Positions 7,741-16,627 of a stretch of DNA of 52,206 nt are shown in pieces. Source of the DNA: Balneolaceae bacterium UBA3186 (lineage in GTDB: Bacteria > Bacteroidota > Rhodothermia > Balneolales > Balneolaceae); NCBI GenBank assembly GCA_002364085.1, contig DEXK01000020.1, positions 91,162-143,367 of the forward strand. Reading direction: 5' to 3'. A program made the position numbers and the translations under genes. Below the pieces are notes generated by a model. It did no database searches and was not told where the DNA came from. It was given only the letters and a program-made list of their open reading frames with translations. The stretch's first letter is position 1, and the number at the start of each line of letters is the position of its first letter.

Positions 7741-9075
7741 CTACAAGATCTCTTTCTTCTCCATTCTTCCGAAATAATCTTTTGCTGCTGCCATTACTTT
7801 TGGTGAAAGCAGAATGGCTACTGTCATCGTTGGAATTGCCATTAGCGCGAACATTCCATCCGTGAAGTTAAGTACTGCCTGAATGGTAGCTACAGAACCG
7901 AAGATGATAGCCGCTGCATAAAAGAAATTGAAGTATTTCTGCTTGTCTGCACCGATCAGGAATCCAAGACATTTTGTACTGTAGTACGAATAAGTGAACA
8001 GCGAACTGAACCCGAATATCAACACACAGAAAATTAGTAAGTACACGCCATAAGGTCCAAGCGCGGCTTCAAACGCAGATGCCGTAAGAGTGATCCCATT
8101 TTCATCTCCTGATTGCCAAACACCAGTTACTAAAATAGCCAATGCTGTCATGGTACAAACAACTAATGTATCAATGAACGGTCCCATCATGGCAACCAAG
8201 CCTTCCCGAACAGGCTCTTTGGTTTTTGCAGCTCCGTGGGCAAGAGTTGCCGTACCAATTCCGGCCTCGTTTGAGAAAGCCGCTCTTCTAACTCCGGTTA
8301 CGATCAATGCACCAAGTGCGCCACCCATTGCGGAATTAGCTGTAAAAGCATCTGTGAAAATTAAAGCGAATGTACTTCCAAGCATATCAATATTAATTCC
8401 AATGATCACCAACACACACGCCACATAAATAACCACCATTGCCGGAACCATTTTGGAAGCAACCTTGCCAACACGTTTAATTCCTCCAAAAATTACCAGA
8501 GAAACAATCGCTAGAATTACGATTCCACTGATAAGATCTGTGTTAAAATGATTAGCAGCATCAGCCAATCCGTTTGGAATCAACACAAAGTCTCTCACAA
8601 TTTGAGTAACCTGATTCGCCTGAAAGATCGGTAACGGACCAAATAATCCTGCAACAGCAAAAAGTACTGCGAGGGGTTTCCATTTTTTCCCAAGTCCTTC
8701 CATGATCATATACATGGTTCCACCTTGAATGTCCCCATTGGAGTCTTTTCCTCTGTACATGATGGAAAGAGTACAGGTAAAGAATTTCGTAGCCATACCA
8801 ACAATGGCACTGATCCACATCCAGAAAACAGCTCCCGGTCCACCGATAGCGATAGCTACTGCAACACCGGAGATATTACCTAACCCAACTGTGGCTGCCA
8901 ATGCGCTTGCAAGAGCTTCAAAATGACTGATGTCCCCCGGATCGTTTGGGTCGTCGTATTTCCCGCGAAGGATATTTATAGAATGAAAGAAATATCGGTA
9001 AGGAATAAAGCGTGAATAAATAAGAAAAAATAATCCACCACCAACTAATAAAACAACGAGCGGTGTTCCCCACAT
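7741..9075 (-). CDS. Sodium:alanine/glycine symporter (AGCS family)
   Basis: Inner-membrane transporter that takes up alanine or glycine with Na+ or H+. Family signs are GLGNISGVAVAIAIGGPGAVFWMW, here split as GLGNISGVAVAIAIGG then PGAVFWMWISAIVGM, followed by GGTMYMIMEGLG and RRAAFSNEAGIGTATLAHGA. About 11 membrane segments are visible over 444 residues. The ATG at 9075 opens directly on WGTPLVV; AGCS proteins normally have about 15-20 residues before this block. The same frame runs upstream as LETIDRILSEFSSF with no ATG, GTG or TTG, only a CTG at 9115-9117, so a CTG start at 9117 is possible. It is divergent from the lipid kinase gene. Confidence 0.92.
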   Translation of the reverse strand: MWGTPLVVLLVGGGLFFLIYSRFIPYRYFFHSINILRGKYDDPNDPGDISHFEALASALAATVGLGNISGVAVAIAIGGPGAVFWMWISAIVGMATKFFTCTLSIMYRGKDSNGDIQGGTMYMIMEGLGKKWKPLAVLFAVAGLFGPLPIFQANQVTQIVRDFVLIPNGLADAANHFNTDLISGIVILAIVSLVIFGGIKRVGKVASKMVPAMVVIYVACVLVIIGINIDMLGSTFALIFTDAFTANSAMGGALGALIVTGVRRAAFSNEAGIGTATLAHGAAKTKEPVREGLVAMMGPFIDTLVVCTMTALAILVTGVWQSGDENGITLTASAFEAALGPYGVYLLIFCVLIFGFSSLFTYSYYSTKCLGFLIGADKQKYFNFFYAAAIIFGSVATIQAVLNFTDGMFALMAIPTMTVAILLSPKVMAAAKDYFGRMEKKEIL

Positions 9076-9225
9076 GAAGGATGAAAATTCGGATAAAATT
9101 CGATCTATAGTTTCCAGAGTACTGTACGTTTGTTTAAATATTGAGGGAGAGAAGTTAACTTAGAAATCGCAATAATGTTATTAAAGATTATATTCCCTTA
9201 ATCAGCACTCAAAAAACGGGATTTT

Positions 9226-10116
9226 TTGGCGAATTACACACTACTTGTTAATTGTAGATCAAACTCTTCAAGGGCTGAAGAATATATTAAAGCTTCAGAA
9301 AGTCTCATTTATAAAAAGCTTCCCGATTGTGAGATCAAATATATTTCTTCCCCAATCGAACTTACAACCGAAGCCGCAAGGTCGGCTCTAAGCTCATCTG
9401 TAGTTATTGCTTGTGGTGGAGATGGAACTGCACAAAGTGTGGCCCGAGGAGTTCATTGTTCGAATGCAGTAATGGGATTGATTCCTGTGGGTAGCGGTAA
9501 TGATTTTGCAAAAGCCATTGGTTTAAAGCCCAGGCAATCAATAGAATATTATTTGGAAGTAATTCTTCAACATCAGCTAATTAATATTGATATACCAGTA
9601 ATAAACGGTCAGGTTTTTATTAATACTACAGGTATTGGTTTTGATGGGCTGACAAACTACTATGCATCTCAATTCAACTTCCTTAAAGGGATGATGAAAT
9701 ACACTTTATCCGGATTAAAAGCTTTTTTTACCGCGCAACCAGTTCGTATTTACGGAACCGTTGACGAATCTGATTTTGATCAAAGAGTTTGGCTGATTGC
9801 AATTGCAAACGGAGCTGTTGAAGGTGGAAAGTATTTGATCTCCCCGAAATCTTTAAACTCTGATGGAGTTCTTGAGATGGTGGTTGTGCCCGCTTACAGC
9901 CGACTCAAACTTGGAATGGCTTTTATTCTGCTAAGTTTTGGCAGATCTCTTTCTGCTGAATACAGTGAAGTAATTTCATTTGAAAAGGCCGAGTTCAAAA
10001 TTACAGACCTACACTATATCCATCTAGACGGAGAAAACGGACCTTCCTCAAATAAATACAAAATTGAATTAAGTAAAGACATGCTTTCTGTTATTGGAGA
10101 TCTTTCTGACGGGTAA
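9226..10116 (+). CDS. Diacylglycerol/lipid kinase family protein (YegS/LCB5-like)
   Basis: ATP-dependent lipid kinase of the DAGK catalytic family, likely acting on diacylglycerol or related membrane lipid. The nucleotide-binding motif GGDGT is at residues 64-68, followed by PVGSGNDFA around 88-95; the C-terminal beta-rich domain contains LDGE near the end. The start is TTG at 9226; no in-frame ATG exists nearby, and the N-terminal strand YTLLVNCRSN matches the family. The 3' end overlaps the convergent DinB-fold gene by 26 bp. Confidence 0.88.
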   Translation: MANYTLLVNCRSNSSRAEEYIKASESLIYKKLPDCEIKYISSPIELTTEAARSALSSSVVIACGGDGTAQSVARGVHCSNAVMGLIPVGSGNDFAKAIGLKPRQSIEYYLEVILQHQLINIDIPVINGQVFINTTGIGFDGLTNYYASQFNFLKGMMKYTLSGLKAFFTAQPVRIYGTVDESDFDQRVWLIAIANGAVEGGKYLISPKSLNSDGVLEMVVVPAYSRLKLGMAFILLSFGRSLSAEYSEVISFEKAEFKITDLHYIHLDGENGPSSNKYKIELSKDMLSVIGDLSDG

Positions 10117-10543
10117 AAACAATAAAATCTGTTGCTGGTGGAGAGACCTCTTTTTGCCTTAGTAGCAACGCTATTTGTGCTCTGTGATGTTGCCCATGAA
10201 TTATGACATGCTGAATAATATCTGAAACTTTACTTTCGAAGCTCAAGCCTTTAGAGTTTGTATAAGAGCATAGCTGACTTGCTTTCTGTGCCATATTATT
10301 CAAGTCTATGGATGCTTTTCCGAATAGTTTGTTTTGGCACTCTTGGAAAGTCAGGTTTGGCCAGGCATCAACTTTTTCATCAACCTCAAGAACTCTATTA
10401 TACCAAATGATCTGTGCATGAAGAATATGCCCGAAATGCGTTAACAGTTCTTCGTCTTTCATTGTTTTACTTGATGCACCTATAGCCTCTAAAATTCTTT
10501 TATTTGCCCAAAAATTATAAGCTATTTGTCGCTTAAAATTCAT
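10091..10543 (-). CDS. DinB-fold (YfiT/DUF664-like) putative metal-dependent protein
   Basis: A 150-residue four-helix protein of the DinB/YfiT superfamily, which is unrelated to DNA polymerase IV. The metal triad looks present: HFGHILHAQ near residues 36-44 (H42) and HGQHHRAQI near 116-124. Members include thiol transferases and metalloenzymes of unknown substrate. Its ATG overlaps the stop codon of the upstream marC gene by one base (TAATG), a sign of translational coupling, while its 3' end overlaps the lipid kinase gene on the other strand. Confidence 0.82.
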   Translation of the reverse strand: MNFKRQIAYNFWANKRILEAIGASSKTMKDEELLTHFGHILHAQIIWYNRVLEVDEKVDAWPNLTFQECQNKLFGKASIDLNNMAQKASQLCSYTNSKGLSFESKVSDIIQHVIIHGQHHRAQIALLLRQKEVSPPATDFIVFTRQKDLQ

Positions 10544-11217
10544 TACCCAATGCCAAAGAATTTTGCAATCCCGTTAATTATGAACTGAACACCTATCGAC
10601 AATGCAATAAATCCCATCAAGCGGGTAATTACCGTCATTCCGGTTTTGCCGATCAGTTTATTTAACCAAGGAGCCACTCTTAAAATGGCCCATGCCAGAA
10701 ATGCCGTTAACAATACTGCTACTCCCGTAACAACATAGTCGACAATGCTTGTTGCCTGAGAACCAAACCCAATTACAACGGCTATACTTCCGGGGCCTGA
10801 TAGTAGCGGCATTGCCAGCGGACTAAAGCTAATATCTTCCTTATCCTTAGCTGCTTCCTGATCTTCTTTTGACAATTTTCGTCCGGTTTTTTCGGGGTTC
10901 ATCATGTAAAAACCTGCGCGCATAATGATGATACCTCCTGCGATCCTTATCCCGGATAAGGAAATTCCGAAAAAGCTTAGAATGAATGTACCGATCAACA
11001 AAAAAGTAATGAGCACACAAAACATATAAATACTTGCCTTCCGAGCTGTACGTGCTGTTTCTTTTTCAGAATTTCCATCTGTTAAAGATAAAAAAACAGG
11101 CATTGCCGTTAATGGGTTCACAACAGAGAATAACGAAGTAAAACTCGCTACCAGCAGTGCTCCTGCCCCCATTACCTGAGTTGAAAAAGGGATGATGTCT
11201 TTAAAAAATTCTTCCAT
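10543..11217 (-). CDS. MarC family integral membrane protein
   Basis: A 224-residue inner-membrane protein of the MarC/UPF0056 family with about six hydrophobic segments. Typical blocks are FTSLFSVVNPLTAMPVFLSL near residues 25-44 and PLAMPLLSGPGSIAVVIGFG around 132-152. The family's molecular role is not settled; the old multiple-antibiotic-resistance link is not supported. It forms a two-gene unit with the DinB-fold protein (TAATG overlap). Confidence 0.9.
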   Translation of the reverse strand: MEEFFKDIIPFSTQVMGAGALLVASFTSLFSVVNPLTAMPVFLSLTDGNSEKETARTARKASIYMFCVLITFLLIGTFILSFFGISLSGIRIAGGIIIMRAGFYMMNPEKTGRKLSKEDQEAAKDKEDISFSPLAMPLLSGPGSIAVVIGFGSQATSIVDYVVTGVAVLLTAFLAWAILRVAPWLNKLIGKTGMTVITRLMGFIALSIGVQFIINGIAKFFGIG

Positions 11218-11335
11218 ATTCCTCTAAAGATACGCACCTTTTTATCAAATTTTTAGTATTTCAACAATGCTTTTATCAAAGCTTAACTTTATTATCACGC
11301 TTATTCTTATATCTTCATTTTATTATAATAAAAAT

Positions 11336-11812
11336 ATGACAACAACTGAATCAATATCACTGAATGAGGCCTTATTGCCCCTCATAAAAAGAGTTCTTTC
11401 AAAGGACATTTCTCTTGATGAAAAATTGTTTAGCATCTGTGAACATCTTCAAGATAATGTGCCCGGTTTCGATTGGGTTGGTTTTTATATAGTTGACCCT
11501 GAGGTCGAAAACCAGCTTAAGCTAGGACCTTATGTTGGCGAAAGTACCGATCATACAACTATTCCTTTTGGAAAAGGTATATGTGGGCAAGTTGCAGTAA
11601 GCCATAAAACTTTTGTCTCTCAAGATGTGACTGAAGAAGACAATTATATTTCGTGCAGCATACATGTACAGTCTGAAATTGTTGTCCCTATAATGAAAAA
11701 AGATAGATTTGTTGCACAAATTGATATAGATTCAAACACGAAGAATTCTATTTCTGAAGAGAAAAAGGAACTTCTCGAAAAAATTTGTACGTTATTATCA
11801 AACGAATTCTAA
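11336..11812 (+). CDS. GAF-domain protein, free methionine-(R)-sulfoxide reductase-like
   Basis: A 158-residue single GAF domain of the fRMsr (YebR) family, which reduces free methionine-R-sulfoxide. DWVGFYIVDP, LKLGPYVGE, IPFGKGICGQVA, VSQDV and SCSIHVQSEIVVPI follow the family order. Two of the three Cys of the E. coli enzyme are in place (GICG and the catalytic one in SCSIHV), but the resolving Cys position between GPYVGE and IPFGKG holds none, so activity or recycling may differ. The frame starts at 11267, but the first 23 residues are a hydrophobic run; the ATG at 11336 gives the usual cytoplasmic protein. The TerB-like gene follows 9 bp later. Confidence 0.82.
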   Translation: MTTTESISLNEALLPLIKRVLSKDISLDEKLFSICEHLQDNVPGFDWVGFYIVDPEVENQLKLGPYVGESTDHTTIPFGKGICGQVAVSHKTFVSQDVTEEDNYISCSIHVQSEIVVPIMKKDRFVAQIDIDSNTKNSISEEKKELLEKICTLLSNEF

Positions 11813-11821
11813 AAAAATACT

Positions 11822-12175
11822 ATGAGCACTTACGCACTTAATGATGAAACTTCTATTGATACCCTAGTTTTCTGGATCGAAAGTTCGGATGGAAGCATTT
11901 CCTATGCTGAAAAAGAAGCTGTTAAACGTATTCTTGAGAATATGAAGTATGACATGGAAACGTATAACAAAACTCTTAGCCTAATAGCCGGCATGGGAAC
12001 CGATGATGTTAAAAAAATGGCGGAAGAAGCTGTAGATCATATCAACAGAAGTTTCTCTGACGACGGCAAAAAACTAACGTACAATTTACTTGAAGCCATT
12101 GCCGCTTGTGATGGAAAAATCACTGCATCAGAAAAAGCTAAGCTTGATGCTATTAAAAGCGAATTAGGGATATAA
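11822..12175 (+). CDS. TerB-like protein
   Basis: A 117-residue all-helical protein resembling the TerB/DjlA-N fold. Two similar acidic motifs are spaced as in TerB: ESSDGSISYAEKEAVKRI and AACDGKITASEKAKLDAI, each with D-G-x-I-x-x-x-E that may bind metal. The function in this form is unknown; TerB domains occur in stress and membrane-associated systems. It probably shares a transcript with the GAF gene. Its stop codon directly abuts the stop of the convergent lipoprotein gene (TAATTA), with no room for a terminator between them. Confidence 0.72.
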   Translation: MSTYALNDETSIDTLVFWIESSDGSISYAEKEAVKRILENMKYDMETYNKTLSLIAGMGTDDVKKMAEEAVDHINRSFSDDGKKLTYNLLEAIAACDGKITASEKAKLDAIKSELGI

Positions 12176-12661
12176 TTAAAATATCGTTGCTCTGTACTCC
12201 TGATATTCAGATACAGAGTAAAAAACCTCATCATCAACGGCATTTTTTATATAGTCAATGTCAATTGATATGGGAAAGCCTTTTGATTCATCGTATTCTA
12301 CATACAATTTATATGCGTCTCTGGCCCGAGCGTCTTTTATTATTTCAAAAAGTTCATCAATAGTTCGATAAGAACTTCTATATACATCTCCTGCGTACTC
12401 AAACATATTTTCTGCTGTTTGTACCATTAGTGAGTCGCGGGTTTCAGGATCTAAAACCTGATAAACAGTATCTGCATATACTACTATTAGCGAAGGGTTG
12501 GTTTGTGGACAGATACAAGCCAAGCCATATCTGAATTCATAGTGAGAAAATTTAGATTCTTCCCATTTATCAAGCGCAACTTCATAGCCATCATTTTCAT
12601 TAATAAATGAGGAACATGCAATTAACGGAAACAGGAATAGTAAAAGGGTACTTTTTCTCAT
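12176..12661 (-). CDS. Lipoprotein, DUF6174-like
   Basis: A 161-residue lipoprotein. The signal peptide MRKSTLLLFLFPLIAC has a lipobox LIAC with Cys16 as the lipidation site. The body has the pattern WEESKFSHYEFRYGLACIC near the start and SIDIDY near the end, which fits my memory of DUF6174: a Trp/Tyr segment, a Cys pair, and an (I/V)DxD strand. Function unknown. Convergent and abutting with the TerB-like gene. Confidence 0.65.
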   Translation of the reverse strand: MRKSTLLLFLFPLIACSSFINENDGYEVALDKWEESKFSHYEFRYGLACICPQTNPSLIVVYADTVYQVLDPETRDSLMVQTAENMFEYAGDVYRSSYRTIDELFEIIKDARARDAYKLYVEYDESKGFPISIDIDYIKNAVDDEVFYSVSEYQEYRATIF

Positions 12662-12719
12662 TGAATAATGATGTGCTTCAATCCTTTTGTTGTACGCGTT
12701 TCCCCTAAAAAAATTGTGC

Positions 12720-13400
12720 TTACTTAGTAAGTATTAAACTTGAAATATGCAGATTTATACTATGATTAACTCTGAAGCCAAAATACCCATTCGTATTGAG
12801 GTCCCCTTTTTCCAAGGTGCTCAACGTTTTTCCGTTCAATGAAAAGCTTATAGTATTGCCTGAAACTTTCACTTGAAGGTTATTCTCTGCCGATGACTCT
12901 GTCTCATCTGTAAACATGTTCATACTCTCTGCCTTTGCCCATCCTTGAATTGTTGAAGTTTCTGAACCTGTTCTTTTCTTTATTAAGAATTCTCCTGTAT
13001 TTCTTAGAAGGAAATACACATAGCTTTGATCATCGGATTTAAGGTTTTGACCTCCTATAAACAAGCCAAAAGCCTCCCTGTTTCTACCTTTTGTATCAAA
13101 CAAATATATCTTTGAATCAAGTGTAAAGTCACCTTCTGTTTTATTATCTGAATGATAGTAGATACCCGCAGGCCCGGTAGTTATGTGCCAACCCGGAGTC
13201 ATATTTACAAAAAATACATCCGCTGACTCTGAATCGGAGCTTACTTCTATGTCAGCGCCTGCTTTATCGAATCTCCACTCCCAGCCATCAGGTACTTTTA
13301 AATTTTCTCCCTGCGGCTTGCTTCCATCCGCTGCGTTTTGTGCTACAGAAAAAGACGTAGTTAAGAGTACTGCTAAAATAAATCCTGTTACTTTTTTCAT
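12720..13400 (-). CDS. Exported concanavalin-like-fold protein
   Basis: A 226-residue exported protein with signal peptide MKKVTGFILAVLLTTSFSVA. The mature part reads like the lectin/glucanase sandwich also used by DUF1080 and DUF1349 proteins: GWHITTGPAGIYYHSD, FGLFIGGQ, YVYFLLRNTGEFLIKKR, VKVSGNTISFSLNGK and GYFGFRVNHSINLHI. It likely binds or is related to enzymes acting on glycans, but no catalytic residues can be assigned. The frame begins at 13412 (MENKMKKV); the Met at 13400 gives a cleaner signal peptide. Confidence 0.62.
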   Translation of the reverse strand: MKKVTGFILAVLLTTSFSVAQNAADGSKPQGENLKVPDGWEWRFDKAGADIEVSSDSESADVFFVNMTPGWHITTGPAGIYYHSDNKTEGDFTLDSKIYLFDTKGRNREAFGLFIGGQNLKSDDQSYVYFLLRNTGEFLIKKRTGSETSTIQGWAKAESMNMFTDETESSAENNLQVKVSGNTISFSLNGKTLSTLEKGDLNTNGYFGFRVNHSINLHISSLILTK

Positions 13401-13576
13401 CTTATTCTCCAAGGTTTGATTTCCTTTAATAAAACATTTTTTTCGTTAAGATTCTTAGTTCTGTTAGTAGTAATGCTTTTAGAAAATTCTCCCTACTATT
13501 TAAAACGGAAAAGTCTGCGTTATCCGGATACGTCTGCGAATCAGGAATAATCCTTTTAGGTGAGGAGTGTGCTAAT

Positions 13577-14419
13577 TTAGCTTTCCTTGTTCAACATTTC
13601 TATCGCCGTGCTTACTTCCGAACTGAAAGTAAAACCATTTTTTCTGAGTGTTGCATGGCTGGCGTTCATCACCTTTGTTTTGATCTGCTGAAGATCGCTA
13701 CTCTTTAAAAAGGTATTGATCCAAAACTGTACTTCTATTTGAATATAGTTGTCAGCAAAGTTCGATATAATTACAGCAGGCTTTGGGTCTTCAAGAACTC
13801 CCTCCGCTGATTTGACTGCATCCATTAAATAATCGAGCGCTTTATTTGGCTCGTTACCGTAATCAATTCCAATATTGAAGCTGGATCGGCGAAGCCCATC
13901 TCGCGTATAATTATTCAGTGGGTTCTTAAAAATAATGGCACTCGGAATAAAAATATCAATTCCATCTCCGGTGCGTACATGCACGTCTCGGATATTGATC
14001 TGTTTAACTATTCCTTGAATCCCATTGCTTTCGATCAGATCCCCTACATCAAAAGAACGGCTGAAAGACATAAACAGACCAGCAAGGAGGTTTTCTCCGA
14101 TCTCACGGAAAGCAAAACCTAAAACTACCGTTAGCACTCCTCCTGCAGCAAGCACTCCCGATGCAGCCTTGGTTAGCCCCATAATATGTAGAGCTATAAC
14201 AGCTCCGATAAGATAAAAACCCCAGCGGGTAAGCCTCATTACAAGACGAAGTTTTTTTGTGGATGTAGCTCTGGCACCGAGCAACCTTTTCAAGCCCCTA
14301 CTGGCGAGTAAACCAAATCCTATAAAAATTATCAGTACAATTATTCCACTGATAATGGTCGGTGCGGAGTTTAGAGCCCGCTCAAAGAATTGAGAAAAAC
14401 TGTCTTGAAGTGTTTGCAT
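13577..14419 (-). CDS. Mechanosensitive ion channel, MscS family
   Basis: A 280-residue small-conductance mechanosensitive channel for release of solutes after osmotic downshock. Three N-terminal membrane helices; the pore-lining TM3 is around KAASGVLAAGGVLTVVLGFA with the Gly/Ala packing pattern, followed by REIGENLLAGLFMSFSRSF. The beta domain shows FDVGDLIE and VKQINIRDVHVRTGDG. The C-terminal domain is normal in length. It is monocistronic as far as can be seen, with a REP-like hairpin 27 bp upstream. Confidence 0.93.
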   Translation of the reverse strand: MQTLQDSFSQFFERALNSAPTIISGIIVLIIFIGFGLLASRGLKRLLGARATSTKKLRLVMRLTRWGFYLIGAVIALHIMGLTKAASGVLAAGGVLTVVLGFAFREIGENLLAGLFMSFSRSFDVGDLIESNGIQGIVKQINIRDVHVRTGDGIDIFIPSAIIFKNPLNNYTRDGLRRSSFNIGIDYGNEPNKALDYLMDAVKSAEGVLEDPKPAVIISNFADNYIQIEVQFWINTFLKSSDLQQIKTKVMNASHATLRKNGFTFSSEVSTAIEMLNKES

Positions 14420-14445
14420 GATTAATTTCTGATTCGAGAGTTGAG

Positions 14446-14467
14446 TTCCGCCGCAGAGCCCGCGGAA
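14446..14467. repeat. GC-rich inverted repeat (REP-like)
   Basis: TTCCGC (14446-14451) and GCGGAA (14462-14467) form a perfect 6-bp stem in an otherwise AT-rich gap between the ABC operon's last gene and mscS. GC-rich palindromes of this size are typical dispersed repeats. Confidence 0.4.
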
Positions 14468-14482
14468 TCAGACCATCTGTAT

Positions 14483-14935
14483 TTAAATTTCTGCTTCTTT
14501 CCTATTAAGATACTTCACGTACATAATCCCAGTAAAGGCGCCCAATATGTATCCTGGGCTCATAAGTGTAGTAGCAATTAAAAACCCCATTAGTACTACG
14601 CTTATTAGCTCTTGGATCATTTTAAAGGTTAAAGCGTTTTCTGCTTGAATTAAATCGAAACCAAAGAATATTGCGGATCCTAAAAAGAAACTTAAAAAAG
14701 TAATTCCTACGCCATAAAATGATGCCAATACCTTCGTTCTTTTGCTTTGTTCTTTCTTATAAATCCTTGGTGACATTAAATATGTAATTGCTGCCGGTGC
14801 AATTATTGAAGAAATAAGTCCAGTCAGATTAAACCAACTAAAAGGACTTTCTCCAAGAAGAATTATAAACAAAATCCAAACCAACCCTCCTGAAAACGAG
14901 AACATAGCCACTGCTATAAGTCGATCTTGATTCAT
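14483..14935 (-). CDS. Hydrophobic membrane protein, last gene of the ABC/lgt operon
   Basis: A 150-residue protein with four predicted membrane segments (around residues 8-28, 38-55, 74-95, 110-140). Not recognised as a family. It follows the ABC ATPase by 43 bp on the same strand, so it may be an accessory subunit of that transporter or an unrelated passenger. Confidence 0.55.
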   Translation of the reverse strand: MNQDRLIAVAMFSFSGGLVWILFIILLGESPFSWFNLTGLISSIIAPAAITYLMSPRIYKKEQSKRTKVLASFYGVGITFLSFFLGSAIFFGFDLIQAENALTFKMIQELISVVLMGFLIATTLMSPGYILGAFTGIMYVKYLNRKEAEI

Positions 14936-14978
14936 GTTCCTAAATCTTATGTCTCAAATTTTACATCTTACAACTATT

Positions 14979-15737
14979 CTACAACCAATCCACAATATCA
15001 TCTTTCCCTTCTACCTTTACATATTCCGAAAATATTTCATGAAGAGTTGAATGTTCTTTGAGGCTTTTTCGACTTACAGAATCTAAATAAGCGATGATCC
15101 TTCCTTGATGTAAAATTGCAATGTCATCACACAAATTCTCTACCACCTCAAGTATATGACTTGTGATGATCATGGTAACCCCTTTTTCTTTCAGTTTCCG
15201 AAGAATTGTTTTCATTCTGTCGATAGAAATTACATCTACGGCTTCAAAAGGTTCATCCAACATTAATACTTTTGGTTCGGTTAAAACCGCTGTTACAAAG
15301 GCGAGTTTTTTGCGGCTCCCGGAAGATAGTTTGTGAATCTTAGTTTTGGCAAAATCTTTAATCTCAAAAAAATCCATTAATGAATATGCTTTTTCAATTA
15401 GGCCCTTTTTTTCTACTTCGTAGATCTCGCAAACATATTCAATGAACTCAATACTTGTAAATTGTTCAAACAGCAATGGCGGTTGAAGAACAGAGGCGAT
15501 TTCTTTTTTGATCTTCTCCTCGTTTTCGTCCACAAAATTCATTTCATCAATGGTGATATAGCCTTCATCAAAAGAAAGCAATCCTGTAAGAACCCCGATC
15601 AGCGTACTTTTTCCGGCGCCATTCGGACCTATTAATCCAAAAATCGATCCTTTTGGGATACTCAGATCTAATTCTTTAAGAACGATATTATCATCGTAGC
15701 TTTTTGTAAGACCTCTAATTGATACGGCTAAACTCAT
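14979..15737 (-). CDS. ABC transporter ATP-binding protein
   Basis: A 252-residue ABC ATPase. Walker A GPNGAGKS (residues 37-44), Q-loop near QPPLL (85-89), signature LSSGS (137-141, a variant of LSGGQ), Walker B LMLDEP (158-163) and the switch His in ITSHILE. The sequence is closest in style to CcmA/NatA-type exporters. Its ATG overlaps the lgt stop by 4 bp (ATGA). The natural partner is the 515-residue membrane protein two genes upstream (16628-18175), with lgt between them. Confidence 0.92.
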   Translation of the reverse strand: MSLAVSIRGLTKSYDDNIVLKELDLSIPKGSIFGLIGPNGAGKSTLIGVLTGLLSFDEGYITIDEMNFVDENEEKIKKEIASVLQPPLLFEQFTSIEFIEYVCEIYEVEKKGLIEKAYSLMDFFEIKDFAKTKIHKLSSGSRKKLAFVTAVLTEPKVLMLDEPFEAVDVISIDRMKTILRKLKEKGVTMIITSHILEVVENLCDDIAILHQGRIIAYLDSVSRKSLKEHSTLHEIFSEYVKVEGKDDIVDWL

Positions 15738-16603
15738 GCGCTACCTGTTTTTGAACGTTTATCGAGATAATATTTTGTAGCATAACCAATCGTGAATAAG
15801 CCATAAAGTAGCAAAGCTATCTGGAGATTGCTCATTCCGAACATGGTAATTCCTTCTTTATCTGCCCTGATATACTCCAATCCAAATCTTAGCAAAGAAT
15901 AGCCTCCGGTATGTATAAAGAAAATAAGTGGGGACTTTTTATCAGTGTCCCAGATCTTCTTGAACACCCAGAGTATGATCAAAATCAGAACCACATCACC
16001 AAACATTTCATACAGCTGAGTTGGGTGAACCGGCGCACTTAACGTTTCTGTTTGACCAGGAAGGCCCGCGGTAGATTCCCAAGCCGGGCTCGAAAGTCGA
16101 TATTCTGTTTCAAAGTCCGGAACGGTAGTTGCGTATCTTGGAAACTGAACCCCAAGAAAAGAACTCGTAGCCGTTCCATAGGCATCGCCGTTTAAAAAGC
16201 ATCCAACTCTTCCTACTGCCTGCCCTAACAATACGCCCGGAGAGAGAAGTGAAAAATACTCCCAGTAGTTCATATTGTTTCTTTTTACATAGAAATAGCC
16301 TCCCAGCATTCCGCCTACTAAACCTCCTGTTATGCTGTTTCCAGCTCCTGTTGGACTAAAAATTACTCCCGGATTTTCAAAAAACACATCTGACTGCCAG
16401 AAAACATAATGTGAAAGTCGAGCACCTATTAACGCCCCAACTATAGACCAGACAACGAGTCCCTCAAACTTTTCTGTCTTCCCACCATATTTTTCAACAC
16501 GTACTTTTGCCCACCAAACACCCAATATTATGGAGATCAAAAAGTAAATTCCTTCGTAAAAATAGATCTGAGTAAAACCGAGATCAAGGTGAATTGGGAG
16601 CAT
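15734..16603 (-). CDS. lgt: Prolipoprotein diacylglyceryl transferase
   Basis: Inner-membrane enzyme that moves diacylglycerol from phosphatidylglycerol to the lipobox Cys of prolipoproteins, the first step of lipoprotein maturation. GRVGCFLNGD (131-140) is the Lgt signature, and HPTQLYE (193-199) is the conserved periplasmic-face motif. About seven membrane segments in 289 residues. It sits inside an ABC transporter operon: 24 bp after the permease-like gene and overlapping the ATPase gene by 4 bp. Confidence 0.95.
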   Translation of the reverse strand: MLPIHLDLGFTQIYFYEGIYFLISIILGVWWAKVRVEKYGGKTEKFEGLVVWSIVGALIGARLSHYVFWQSDVFFENPGVIFSPTGAGNSITGGLVGGMLGGYFYVKRNNMNYWEYFSLLSPGVLLGQAVGRVGCFLNGDAYGTATSSFLGVQFPRYATTVPDFETEYRLSSPAWESTAGLPGQTETLSAPVHPTQLYEMFGDVVLILIILWVFKKIWDTDKKSPLIFFIHTGGYSLLRFGLEYIRADKEGITMFGMSNLQIALLLYGLFTIGYATKYYLDKRSKTGSA

Positions 16604-16627
16604 GTCTAATTTGTGCTTTATAGTTTA

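Noticed and set aside
10091..10543. Reading the 'DinB' family name as a second DNA polymerase
   Set aside because: This is the four-helix DinB/YfiT metal-binding fold, unrelated to DNA polymerase IV, which is the gene at 87-1199.
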